Assembly (NCBI GenBank): GCA_026987995.1
Contig: JALSMC010000252.1
Coordinates: 1 to 8,795 of the forward strand
DNA: 8,795 nucleotides
Origin: Sulfurimonas sp.
Lineage (GTDB): Bacteria; Campylobacterota; Campylobacteria; Campylobacterales; Sulfurimonadaceae
Reading direction: 5' to 3'
A model generated the notes under the pieces. That model made no database searches and was not told where the DNA came from. It saw only the letters and a program-made list of their open reading frames with translations. The position numbers were made by a program, and so were the translations under genes. Below are positions 1 to 5,577 of the stretch, piece after piece (positions within the stretch are counted from its first letter, which is position 1; each line of letters opens with the position of its first letter).

Positions 1-587
1 TTGACAAAAAGTTTTTTACCCAAAGCCCCGCCAGGATGAAAAGAAGCAAAATCGCTCTTTTTAAAATCCCGTGCCCGCATCAGACAAACTGCCAAAGCAT
101 CACCAAGTGCTAAAGTCAAAGTCGTTGAAGAGGTTGGTGCTGTGTCTATCGGGCATGCCTCTTTATCAACATTTATCTTTATAACCAAGTCACTAAAAGA
201 ACCTAAAGTAGAGTTCTCATCTTTTGTCATACCAATAAGTGGCACATTAAAGCGCTTTATATGGGGTAAAATGGAAGATAATTCTTCACTCTCACCACTA
301 TAACTAATCCCTATCACAACATCACCCTCACCTATCATCCCAAGGTCACCATGAAGTGCCTCTGTGGGATGGAGAAAAAAGCTCGGTGTTCCAGTAGAAG
401 CGAAAGTTGCAGCCATTTTAGCCCCAATAAGTCCACTTTTACCAACACCGGTGATGATAAGTTTACCCTTGCAGTTTAAGATAACTTCTACAGCTTTATC
501 AAACTCATCACCAACAAGCATTGCTGCGGTAAAAAGTGTTTTTGCTTCGATGTTAAGAGTCTCTTGTGCAATTGTTTTAAAATTCAT
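1..587 (-). CDS. kdsD: Arabinose-5-phosphate isomerase (KdsD/KpsF/GutQ family), 3' end cut by window edge
   Basis: Cytoplasmic SIS-domain sugar isomerase that interconverts D-ribulose-5-phosphate and D-arabinose-5-phosphate, the first step toward Kdo for lipopolysaccharide. The visible 195 residues begin MNFKTIAQETL and contain GVGKSGLIGAK (47-57), HPTEALHGDLG (73-83), SYSGESEEL (95-103), CPIDTAPTSSTT (145-156) and FHPGGALGKKL (183-193). K50, H79, E102 and H184 keep the spacing of the essential Lys, His, Glu and His known for E. coli KdsD (K59, H88, E111, H193). The family is about 320 aa, so the two C-terminal CBS domains should lie beyond position 1. The ATG at 585-587 is chosen because the protein starts as relatives do and no earlier start fits. 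There is no Shine-Dalgarno, and a TATAAT lies only 6 nt upstream. KdsD, KpsF and GutQ paralogues cannot be told apart without the rest of the genome. Confidence 0.93.
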   Translation of the reverse strand, partial: MNFKTIAQETLNIEAKTLFTAAMLVGDEFDKAVEVILNCKGKLIITGVGKSGLIGAKMAATFASTGTPSFFLHPTEALHGDLGMIGEGDVVIGISYSGESEELSSILPHIKRFNVPLIGMTKDENSTLGSFSDLVIKINVDKEACPIDTAPTSSTTLTLALGDALAVCLMRARDFKKSDFASFHPGGALGKKLFV

Positions 588-593
588 AATAGT

Positions 594-599
594 ATTATA
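594..599 (-). promoter_or_regulatory. Probable -10 box of kdsD, predicting a leaderless mRNA
   Basis: On the minus strand TATAAT occupies 599-594 and is followed by ACTATT and then the kdsD ATG at 587. A start site about 7 nt after the -10 box would fall on the A of the ATG. No convincing -35 box is seen: the 17-nt spacing point (about 622-617) reads TAAGAA and touches the edge of the inverted-repeat element. Weak -35 boxes are usual in Campylobacterota. Function is inferred from motif and position only. Confidence 0.5.
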
Positions 600-681
600 G
601 CGTTTTGTGCTTCAAGTTCTTAAGTAATAGGCCATAAACAACTTCACAAGCAACAACATATAAAAGGTTTAGGTTCAAGGC

Positions 682-721
682 GAACTTTACTTGGGCGTAC
701 GAGTACGCTTAAGTGAAGTTC
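682..721. repeat. Hairpin inside the inverted-repeat element
   Basis: Positions 682-700 (GAACTTTACTTGGGCGTAC) and 703-721 (GTACGCTTAAGTGAAGTTC) are inverted repeats matching at 16 of 19 positions. The three mismatches become G-U pairs in one of the two transcript orientations. The apex is GTAC-GA-GTAC, so in RNA the loop would open by a few pairs. The overlapping stretch 676-684 (CAAGGCGAA) also has an exact reverse complement at 825-833, so two mutually exclusive folds are possible. Confidence 0.65.
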
Positions 722-769
722 AACGAAGAAGATGAATCTTTTAAATATTGCCCTACGGGTGAGAAGAGC

Positions 770-814
770 AGCTACAAGCTACTTCGTTAAAAACCCTTGA
801 AGTTACTAGTAGCT
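770..814. repeat. Second hairpin inside the inverted-repeat element
   Basis: AGCTAC (770-775) pairs with GTAGCT (809-814) and ACTTC (781-785) pairs with GAAGT (799-803). These two helices are separated by a symmetric 5x5 internal loop and closed by a 13-nt loop (786-798). It is flanked by GAGAAGAG (761-768) and its reverse complement CTCTTCTC (847-854). This nested symmetry is more than expected of neutral spacer DNA. Confidence 0.55.
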
Positions 815-885
815 CCTGCGGATTTTCGCCTTGTATCTTATAGCTTCTCTTCTCATTGATTGTGAAGTTGTTTATGGCCTATTAC

Positions 886-1422
886 TTAATCTTTACTCCA
901 AACCTCTTCACATACAACAATAGAACTCTCACCGGAGATAAGTGTTAATTCTCTATCATCAGTGTTACATTGAAGCTCTATAGAACGGCTACATATTTCT
1001 TCTATATCACTAGAAAATGAGAGGAAAACTACTTTTACATTTTTAAAGCGTTTGAGCACTTTTTCATTTTGTTTAAACCAAGAAGCGGCCATGCCCTCTT
1101 GGTAGGTATAGATGATGACTTTATCTGAAGTACCCGATGCTTTTTTGATGCGTTTTTCATCGGGTTGCCCGAGTATGATAGAGAGTTCTATATCTCCACT
1201 CATTGACTTTTGCCATAAGTCTGGTTCATCATCTTGGTCTATGCCTTTAGTGAACTCTAGTGTTTCACTCGCATTTAGTACAAACGCAGTGAGTCGCACC
1301 ATCAAACGCAGGTCATTTTCTGAGGGGTGTTGTGCTATGACTAAAGAGTGTTCCCCGTAGTAGTGAGTGTCCATATTTGCAATGTTAATATTTGCTTTGT
1401 AAATTGTTGCTTTTGAAGCCAA
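886..1422 (-). CDS. yaeQ: YaeQ family protein
   Basis: A 178-aa soluble protein that matches the YaeQ family along its whole length (E. coli YaeQ is about 181 aa). Characteristic stretches are the N-terminus MASKATIYKANINIANMD, HYYGEHSLVIAQHPSE (20-35), LEFTKGIDQDDEPDLWQKS (55-73) and GDIELSIILGQPDEKRIKKA (76-95). YaeQ proteins have a PD-(D/E)XK nuclease-like fold, and the acidic and lysine residues of the 76-95 segment are the conserved core. The biological role is not settled; early reports of a link to RfaH-type transcription elongation are disputed. The start is TTG (1420-1422), supported by AAGGA at 1433-1429 with a 6-nt spacer and by alignment of the family N-terminus MALKATIYKA. The Shine-Dalgarno overlaps the stop codon of the upstream membrane-protein gene (TAAGGA), so the two are probably co-transcribed and coupled. 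The TAA stop (888-886) lies inside the right arm of the inverted-repeat element. Confidence 0.93.
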   Translation of the reverse strand: MASKATIYKANINIANMDTHYYGEHSLVIAQHPSENDLRLMVRLTAFVLNASETLEFTKGIDQDDEPDLWQKSMSGDIELSIILGQPDEKRIKKASGTSDKVIIYTYQEGMAASWFKQNEKVLKRFKNVKVVFLSFSSDIEEICSRSIELQCNTDDRELTLISGESSIVVCEEVWSKD

Positions 1423-1431
1423 GAGAAATCC

Positions 1432-1878
1432 TTATAAGATAGAGCGTATCATGATGGCATAGTGTAAAACAAACAGGTTTATAAAAAAGATGAGAAGAGA
1501 GGAGCCACGTGAAAAGAAATTTTCTAAGGCTGATCTTTCTTTGTTGTTTGTTCTAAATGCAATAGTGATATGGATAGCAGTCATCACAACCAATCCACCT
1601 ACAAGAATGAGTTTGTTTCGTAGCAAAATGACTACTTCGCTTGTGTCGCCACTAATAAGCAAGCTTAAAAGTCCGTTGTTGTAAATCATCACCAAACCAG
1701 AGCTTAAAAGAACTGCTAAAGAGACAAGTTCAAAGTAACCAAATATTGGTCCTATGTGAGGATAAACTGATTTCTGTTTCGCCTTATCTAAAAGAGTAAC
1801 ACCTAAAACAAACATAAAAATAGAGCCACCAATCCATGCAATTGCTGCAAAAAGGTGAAAGTGAATTAACCAGTTCAT
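1432..1878 (-). CDS. Small four-helix membrane protein with conserved-type histidines (CopD-like)
   Basis: A 148-aa integral inner-membrane protein with four predicted helices, roughly residues 4-28, 44-66, 84-107 and 124-146. The start MNWLIHFHLFAAIAWIGGSIF resembles CopD/DUF-type membrane domains, whose first helix carries H-x-h-x-A-x-x-h-W-h-G-G. Histidines sit in or at the ends of all four helices (H6/H8, H41, H103, H139), a pattern compatible with heme b or copper binding, but no catalytic function can be assigned. The ATG at 1876-1878 has GGAAG about 4 nt upstream. The stop is 9 nt before the yaeQ start, so the two form an operon. Family placement is by resemblance only; other 4-TM families with a similar WIGG motif are possible. 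Confidence 0.75.
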   Translation of the reverse strand: MNWLIHFHLFAAIAWIGGSIFMFVLGVTLLDKAKQKSVYPHIGPIFGYFELVSLAVLLSSGLVMIYNNGLLSLLISGDTSEVVILLRNKLILVGGLVVMTAIHITIAFRTNNKERSALENFFSRGSSLLIFFINLFVLHYAIMIRSIL

Positions 1879-1951
1879 TGTCTTCCAAAAATTAAAGTGT
1901 GAAATAGTATCTAAAATGTGCTAAAATACGACTTTGATACAAGGAACAATT
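1879..1951. promoter_or_regulatory. Divergent promoter region between the membrane-protein/yaeQ operon and the ATPase/nnr operon
   Basis: This 73-bp AT-rich gap must serve two outward-facing operons. On the plus strand TAAAAT (1922-1927) is a usable -10 box, putting transcription start near 1934, some 18 nt before the ATPase ATG. On the minus strand TACTAT (1909-1904) is the best -10 candidate. CTAAAAT is repeated directly at 1911-1917 and 1921-1927. No -35 box is convincing on either strand. Confidence 0.35.
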
Positions 1952-2686
1952 ATGAGAAACAATATTGGACAATATACAAATACAATTAGCCCACTTACAC
2001 TAGAAGATAGAACGTTAAGAAGTAACACCCTCATCTTAGGTGAAGTTGGCTCAGGTAAAACAAATCTTGCCTGTAGAATACGTAACTTTGCAGTAGATAA
2101 TGATGTACCTACTATCTATTTTGATTTTAACAACTCTTTTGAAGAAGAGATTGAACTTAGATATAAAGATACCGATTTTAATTACATTAAGTTTGAAGAG
2201 AGTGATGCTTTTGATGCTGAATTTGCTAAGCTTACTGAGCAAAGAAAACATATTTATATGGCAGTAGACCCAAAATACTTTACAAATAAAAAAGATGTAC
2301 AAAGTCGTCTTACGAAAACTATGTCACAAGATGTTTTACTACAAAACTACTACTTTTTCTTTCACGACATCGACAATTTAAATGGTTTTTACACAAAATT
2401 TGAAGACTTTTTGCTCTACCTTCTAAGTTTTAGTCATCTTCAAAAATTTGGTTTTACTTTTCTTGCACAGCCTCACTCTACATTTGAGAGCCAACAACTC
2501 AAACTACTGTTTACATTTTTGTATCTTGGACGTTGCTCAAATACAAACTATTTTAACACGGCAGTTATAAAAACACTCAAGAAAAATGAATTTTATTATC
2601 AGTACAGAACTGCTCACCAAACACTACTCTTTAATGCCATTAAAACAAATGTCGTGAAGATAGATGAGTACATTTTAGAAGAGTAA
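1952..2686 (+). CDS. P-loop ATPase of unknown function, first gene of the nnr operon
   Basis: A 244-aa cytoplasmic protein with a clear Walker A motif GEVGSGKT (30-37) preceded by the beta strand NTLIL, and a likely Walker B strand YYFFFHDID (133-141). A later strand, FGFTFLAQPHSTF (166-178), sits where a sensor motif would be. The opening resembles the HerA/VirD4-like 'load a single-copy target' ATPases (NTLILGEVGSGKTNLA), but there is no HerA barrel, no transmembrane segment and no obvious arginine finger, and the protein is short for that group. I do not recognise a named family. ATG 1952 is chosen over the in-frame TTG at 1934 because AAGGA (1941-1945) has a 6-nt spacer to it. The stop is 2 nt before the nnr ATG, so the two are almost certainly co-transcribed. 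The function could relate to NAD(P)H repair or simply be a shared transcript. Confidence 0.85.
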   Translation: MRNNIGQYTNTISPLTLEDRTLRSNTLILGEVGSGKTNLACRIRNFAVDNDVPTIYFDFNNSFEEEIELRYKDTDFNYIKFEESDAFDAEFAKLTEQRKHIYMAVDPKYFTNKKDVQSRLTKTMSQDVLLQNYYFFFHDIDNLNGFYTKFEDFLLYLLSFSHLQKFGFTFLAQPHSTFESQQLKLLFTFLYLGRCSNTNYFNTAVIKTLKKNEFYYQYRTAHQTLLFNAIKTNVVKIDEYILEE

Positions 2687-2688
2687 TT

Positions 2689-4056
2689 ATGCAAAATATA
2701 TTTGATGAAGTTGGCTCTTTAGACAAACACTGTTACACTAAGTTTGGACTCACTGAGGACTTACTTATGGAACATGCAGCACAAGGCATGGCTTCTTACA
2801 TCAAAGATAATTTTTCAAAAGATTCAAGTGTCACAATTGTCTGTGGCTCTGGCAATAACGGTGCTGATGGTTTAGCACTCGCACGACTTTTACACCACTA
2901 CTTCGATGTCACCCTTCTTTTAGCCAAACCTCCAAAGTCAGAAATGGCAATACTTCAACATAAACGCACTCAATCACTTAACATCAAAGAATCTGAAATA
3001 CTTTTAGAGTCTGATGTTCTCGTAGATGCTCTTGTTGGCACTGGCTTTAAGAGTGAACTGAATCCTGCACTTACGATTCTTATGGATGAAATGAACAACT
3101 CTTGCGCATTTAAAATAGCTTGTGATGTCCCTTCTGCTTTTGCATTTAATGCAGATGTGACTTTAACTATGGGTGCTTTAAAAAAATCTCTTTTTCTTGA
3201 TGGTGTTAAAGATATTGTTGGAGAGATAAAAGTACTTGACTTAGGGATTCATCGTGATCTGTATGAGAATGACTCAAACACGAAACTATTAGATGAAACA
3301 GACTTAGAACTTCCCTACCGAACACAAAAAAACTCACATAAAGGAAGTTTTGGTCATCTAAGCATCGCTAATGGCGAGATGCGAGGGGCTAGTATTATGA
3401 GTGCATTATCTGCTTCGCGTTTTGGTTGTGGTTTAGTGACACTAATCACTCATCAGACCAAGCATTCTCTTCACCACTCTCTTATGAGTGCTTCAGAACT
3501 ACCTTTAAACACAACTGCTCTCGCCTGTGGTATGGGTTTAGGCAATGCTTTTAGCGAAGATGATTTAGAAAGATTTTTTGATAACAGACTTCCTCTCATA
3601 GTTGATGCAGACATTTTTTCTATGCCTATCATTCTTACACTACTCAAACGCGATGCTCTTGTTTTAACACCACACCCAAAAGAGTTTGTATCACTCTTAA
3701 AGCTTACAAACCTAGCCGATATCTCTATAAAAGAACTTCAAGAAAATCGTTTTACCTATATAGAACTCTTTACTAGTAAGTACAAAAATGTGACACTACT
3801 TCTCAAGGGTGCAAATGTCATCATCGCTCAAGATGAGAAAATATTTGTAAATCCTCACGGGACTTCTGCTTTAGCAAAAGGTGGAAGTGGGGATGTTTTA
3901 TCTGGGCTTATCGGCTCACTTTTAGCACAAGGATACTCTTCTTTAAACGCCACAATTCAAGCTTCACTTGCTCATACAGCATTAGCAAATAACTATAAAG
4001 GTGCTGATTTTTCTCTTACACCTGATGATTTGATAGAGGGAATAGCTAATCTCTAA
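2689..4056 (+). CDS. nnr: Bifunctional NAD(P)H-hydrate epimerase / ADP-dependent NAD(P)H-hydrate dehydratase
   Basis: Metabolite-repair enzyme that restores hydrated (R/S)-NADHX and NADPHX: the N-terminal YjeF_N half epimerises the hydrates and the C-terminal ribokinase-like half dehydrates S-NAD(P)HX using ADP. In the epimerase half are CGSGNNGADGLALARLL (52-68), DALVGTG (113-119), CDVPSA (145-150) and MGALKKSLFLDG (161-172). The linker leads to HKGSFGHLSIANGE (217-230), where relatives have HKGxFGxxxxIGGS. The dehydratase half carries DADIF (306-310), LTPHPKEFVSLL (326-337), LLKGANVII (371-379) and NPHGTSALAKGGSGDVLSG (388-406), with D402 as the expected catalytic Asp. At 455 aa it is shorter than the roughly 500 aa of E. 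coli but has both domains. Deviations from consensus (CDVPSA for DIPSG, ANGE for GGS) look tolerable. It starts 2 nt after the ATPase stop, with AGAAGAG nearby as ribosome binding site. Confidence 0.93.
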   Translation: MQNIFDEVGSLDKHCYTKFGLTEDLLMEHAAQGMASYIKDNFSKDSSVTIVCGSGNNGADGLALARLLHHYFDVTLLLAKPPKSEMAILQHKRTQSLNIKESEILLESDVLVDALVGTGFKSELNPALTILMDEMNNSCAFKIACDVPSAFAFNADVTLTMGALKKSLFLDGVKDIVGEIKVLDLGIHRDLYENDSNTKLLDETDLELPYRTQKNSHKGSFGHLSIANGEMRGASIMSALSASRFGCGLVTLITHQTKHSLHHSLMSASELPLNTTALACGMGLGNAFSEDDLERFFDNRLPLIVDADIFSMPIILTLLKRDALVLTPHPKEFVSLLKLTNLADISIKELQENRFTYIELFTSKYKNVTLLLKGANVIIAQDEKIFVNPHGTSALAKGGSGDVLSGLIGSLLAQGYSSLNATIQASLAHTALANNYKGADFSLTPDDLIEGIANL

Positions 4057-4067
4057 GAAAAAATCAT

Positions 4068-4073
4068 TATAAT
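4068..4073 (+). promoter_or_regulatory. Probable -10 box for thiG-hemerythrin transcription
   Basis: A perfect TATAAT lies 12 nt after the nnr stop in a 69-bp AT-only-like gap. Transcription would start near 4080, giving a leader of about 45 nt before thiG. No clear -35 box is visible. The leader is too short and too AT-rich to contain a TPP riboswitch: there is no CUGAGA-type thi-box. No terminator hairpin separates nnr from thiG, so readthrough from the upstream operon is also possible. Confidence 0.45.
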
Positions 4074-4125
4074 TACAACAAATCAGTAATAATAATTAAA
4101 TTAAATACTAAAAATAGGAAGACTA

Positions 4126-4905
4126 ATGGACAACATTTTAAAAATCGGAAAATATGAACTAGGCTCGCGTTTAATCGTAGGAAGTGGAAAGTATGACTCA
4201 TTTGAGATGACAAAAGATGCAACACTTGCAAGTGGAAGTGAACTTATCACTGTCGCTGTTCGTCGATTAAACATCACTGACCCTGATAAAGAAAACCTCA
4301 GAGATACATTTAAAGGAACAAATGTTAAGTTTCTTCCAAACTCTGCTGGGTGTGTGACTGCTGAAGAAGCTATCACTACTTTTCGTTTAACTCGCGAGGC
4401 AACTGGGATTGATTTAATTAAACTAGAAGTTATCGGAGATACTAAAAAGACTCTTTATCCTGATGTTTTAGAGACTATAAAAGCTTGTGAAGTTCTTGCT
4501 AAAGATGGTTTTACTATCATGGCTTACACTTCAGATGACCCGATCATGGCAAAACGCCTTGAAGATGCTGGTGCCCATGCTATTATGCCTCTTGCTGCCC
4601 CTATTGGTTCAGGTCTTGGTATCCAAAACCCTTACAACATTGTTTTTGTTCGTGAAGCTGTAAATCTTCCTATCATCGTAGATGCTGGAATCGGTTGTGC
4701 TTCAGACGCTGCTTATGCGATGGAACTTGGTGCTGATGGTGTTCTTACTAACACTGCTATTGCTCAAGCACAAAACCCTATGATAATGGCAGAGGCAATG
4801 AAACATGCCGTTCGTGCAGGTCGTATGAGTTACTTAGCTGGACGTATCCCTAAAAAGCCTTATGCTACTGCTTCAAGCCCAGTTAACGGAATGATTCAGT
4901 TCTAA
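4126..4905 (+). CDS. thiG: Thiazole synthase ThiG
   Basis: Cytoplasmic TIM-barrel enzyme that builds the thiazole phosphate moiety of thiamine from 1-deoxy-D-xylulose-5-phosphate, dehydroglycine and the sulfur carried by ThiS thiocarboxylate. The 259 residues match ThiG end to end: [18 protein letters not shown] (6-23), TVAVRRLNI (42-50), [14 protein letters not shown] (69-82), LIKLEVIGD (97-105) with the Schiff-base lysine K99, [28 protein letters not shown] and [11 protein letters not shown]. The length is normal (about 255-260 aa). AGGAAG (4116-4121) with a short spacer supports the ATG at 4126. None of thiS, thiF or thiH is in the window, so the sulfur-transfer partners are encoded elsewhere. 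Its stop overlaps the start of the hemerythrin gene. Confidence 0.97.
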   Translation: MDNILKIGKYELGSRLIVGSGKYDSFEMTKDATLASGSELITVAVRRLNITDPDKENLRDTFKGTNVKFLPNSAGCVTAEEAITTFRLTREATGIDLIKLEVIGDTKKTLYPDVLETIKACEVLAKDGFTIMAYTSDDPIMAKRLEDAGAHAIMPLAAPIGSGLGIQNPYNIVFVREAVNLPIIVDAGIGCASDAAYAMELGADGVLTNTAIAQAQNPMIMAEAMKHAVRAGRMSYLAGRIPKKPYATASSPVNGMIQF

Positions 4906-5318
4906 TGATAGCTCAAGAACAACTGCCTATGGTGGCAATGCCTAGCATGAATGATACGCATTTAGAAGATATTATCTTGATAAATCAACTCTCTGCTGCG
5001 GCAGCAAGTAAAAATGTAGCGGCAACAAAAATATTTTTAGAAGAGTTAGTCGAGCATACTATCGCTCACTTTAGTGGGGAAGAGGCGATGATGCGAGAGT
5101 ATAACTTTCCTCCTTATCCTATCCATAAAGCACAACATGATAGAGTGCTTCAAGAGATTAAAAATGTTACAAAAATATTTTCTGAGGGTGAAGGTGACTT
5201 CTCGCTTGTCACTGCTTATGTAGATGGGTCTTTAACACCGTGGCTCATCGACCATATACAGACACTAGACACAGTTACTGCGATGTTTCTGGTAAATGCG
5301 ACTAAAGCTCAATCTTAG
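4905..5318 (+). CDS. Bacteriohemerythrin (hemerythrin-like di-iron O2-binding protein)
   Basis: A 137-aa four-helix-bundle protein with the full set of hemerythrin iron ligands in the right order: H19 (NDTHLED), H55 and E59 (HFSGEE), H74 and H78 (HKAQH), H117 and D122 (HIQTLD). These correspond to H25, H54, E58, H73, H77, H101 and D106 of classical hemerythrin. An extra H51 is present, and the usual Trp near the N-terminus is absent. Expected roles are O2 binding, storage, delivery or sensing in the cytoplasm. No signal peptide, membrane helix or fused signalling domain is seen. The A of its ATG is the last base of the thiG stop (TAATG), and the only GGA upstream (4888-4890) is too distant to act well, so translation probably depends on termination at thiG. 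The 3' end overlaps the convergent 91-aa gene by 17 nt. Confidence 0.9.
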   Translation: MIAQEQLPMVAMPSMNDTHLEDIILINQLSAAAASKNVAATKIFLEELVEHTIAHFSGEEAMMREYNFPPYPIHKAQHDRVLQEIKNVTKIFSEGEGDFSLVTAYVDGSLTPWLIDHIQTLDTVTAMFLVNATKAQS

Positions 5319-5577
5319 TAGATAAATGGGTCATCAATAATAGCTGACCCATACCTTCAAAAAACTTTTCCACTCCCATTTCATCCGTTTGAAGCGCTTT
5401 TTTTAGAGCAACCATAAAAACAAGTTGTGACTCCTCAGATGCTTGCATATAAGTATCTACGATGTACTCAAAGCTAAGAGTATGCACTTTGGAGTTTACA
5501 TCAAAGTCTATCTCTGAGAAAATATCTATGTTCTCTTTTAATAAAATATTTTTACACTCATCTGATACTTTACTCAT
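5302..5577 (-). CDS. Uncharacterised 91-aa protein coupled to the AGCS symporter gene
   Basis: I do not recognise a family. The protein (MSKVSDECKNILLKENIDIF...) is soluble, acidic in its first half and predicted largely helical, with no signal peptide or membrane helix. C8 is its only cysteine, and the second half (ESQLVFMVALKKALQTDEMG) looks amphipathic. It is taken as real because its ATG (5577-5575) overlaps the symporter stop by 8 nt (ATGAGTAA), with GGAGG about 9 nt upstream inside the symporter gene, a classic coupled-operon arrangement. It ends in TAG at 5304-5302, inside the 3' end of the convergent hemerythrin gene. The context suggests an accessory or regulatory partner of the transporter, but this is only inference. 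Confidence 0.75.
   Translation of the reverse strand: MSKVSDECKNILLKENIDIFSEIDFDVNSKVHTLSFEYIVDTYMQASEESQLVFMVALKKALQTDEMGVEKFFEGMGQLLLMTHLSTKIEL

Larger units (their letters stand above)
620..889. repeat. 270-bp element with perfect 30-bp terminal inverted repeats (MITE-like or structured RNA repeat)
   Basis: The left arm (620-649, starting TTAAGTAATAGGCCATAAAC) is the exact reverse complement of the right arm (860-889). After one mismatch, 651-653 pairs with 856-858. The outermost TTAA is itself palindromic, so it could be a target site or part of the arm. The core (650-859) has no convincing reading frame, but it carries further inverted repeats listed separately. No transposase is present. 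The element fills the gap between two co-directional genes: the right arm contains the yaeQ stop codon, and the left arm ends about 20 bp from the kdsD -10 box. This fits a non-autonomous mobile element, a repeat family, or a large intergenic RNA hairpin. The sequence alone does not decide which. Confidence 0.8.

Noticed and set aside
364..600. 78-aa plus-strand frame
   Set aside because: It is antisense to the well-supported kdsD reading frame and has no start signal.
650..859. Protein-coding gene or transposase inside the inverted-repeat element
   Set aside because: No frame of meaningful length with a plausible start exists on either strand of the 210-bp core.
620..889. CRISPR array, integron attC site or simple rho-independent terminator
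   Set aside because: There are no repeated spacer units and no integrase or attC core motifs, and the arms are 210 bp apart with no U-tract, unlike a terminator.
1934..1951. Upstream TTG start adding six residues to the P-loop ATPase
   Set aside because: The TTG lies before the AAGGA ribosome binding site, and the ATG at 1952 is ideally spaced from it.
4057..4125. TPP riboswitch in front of thiG
   Set aside because: The gap is only 69 nt, almost pure A/T, and lacks the conserved thi-box sequence and stems.
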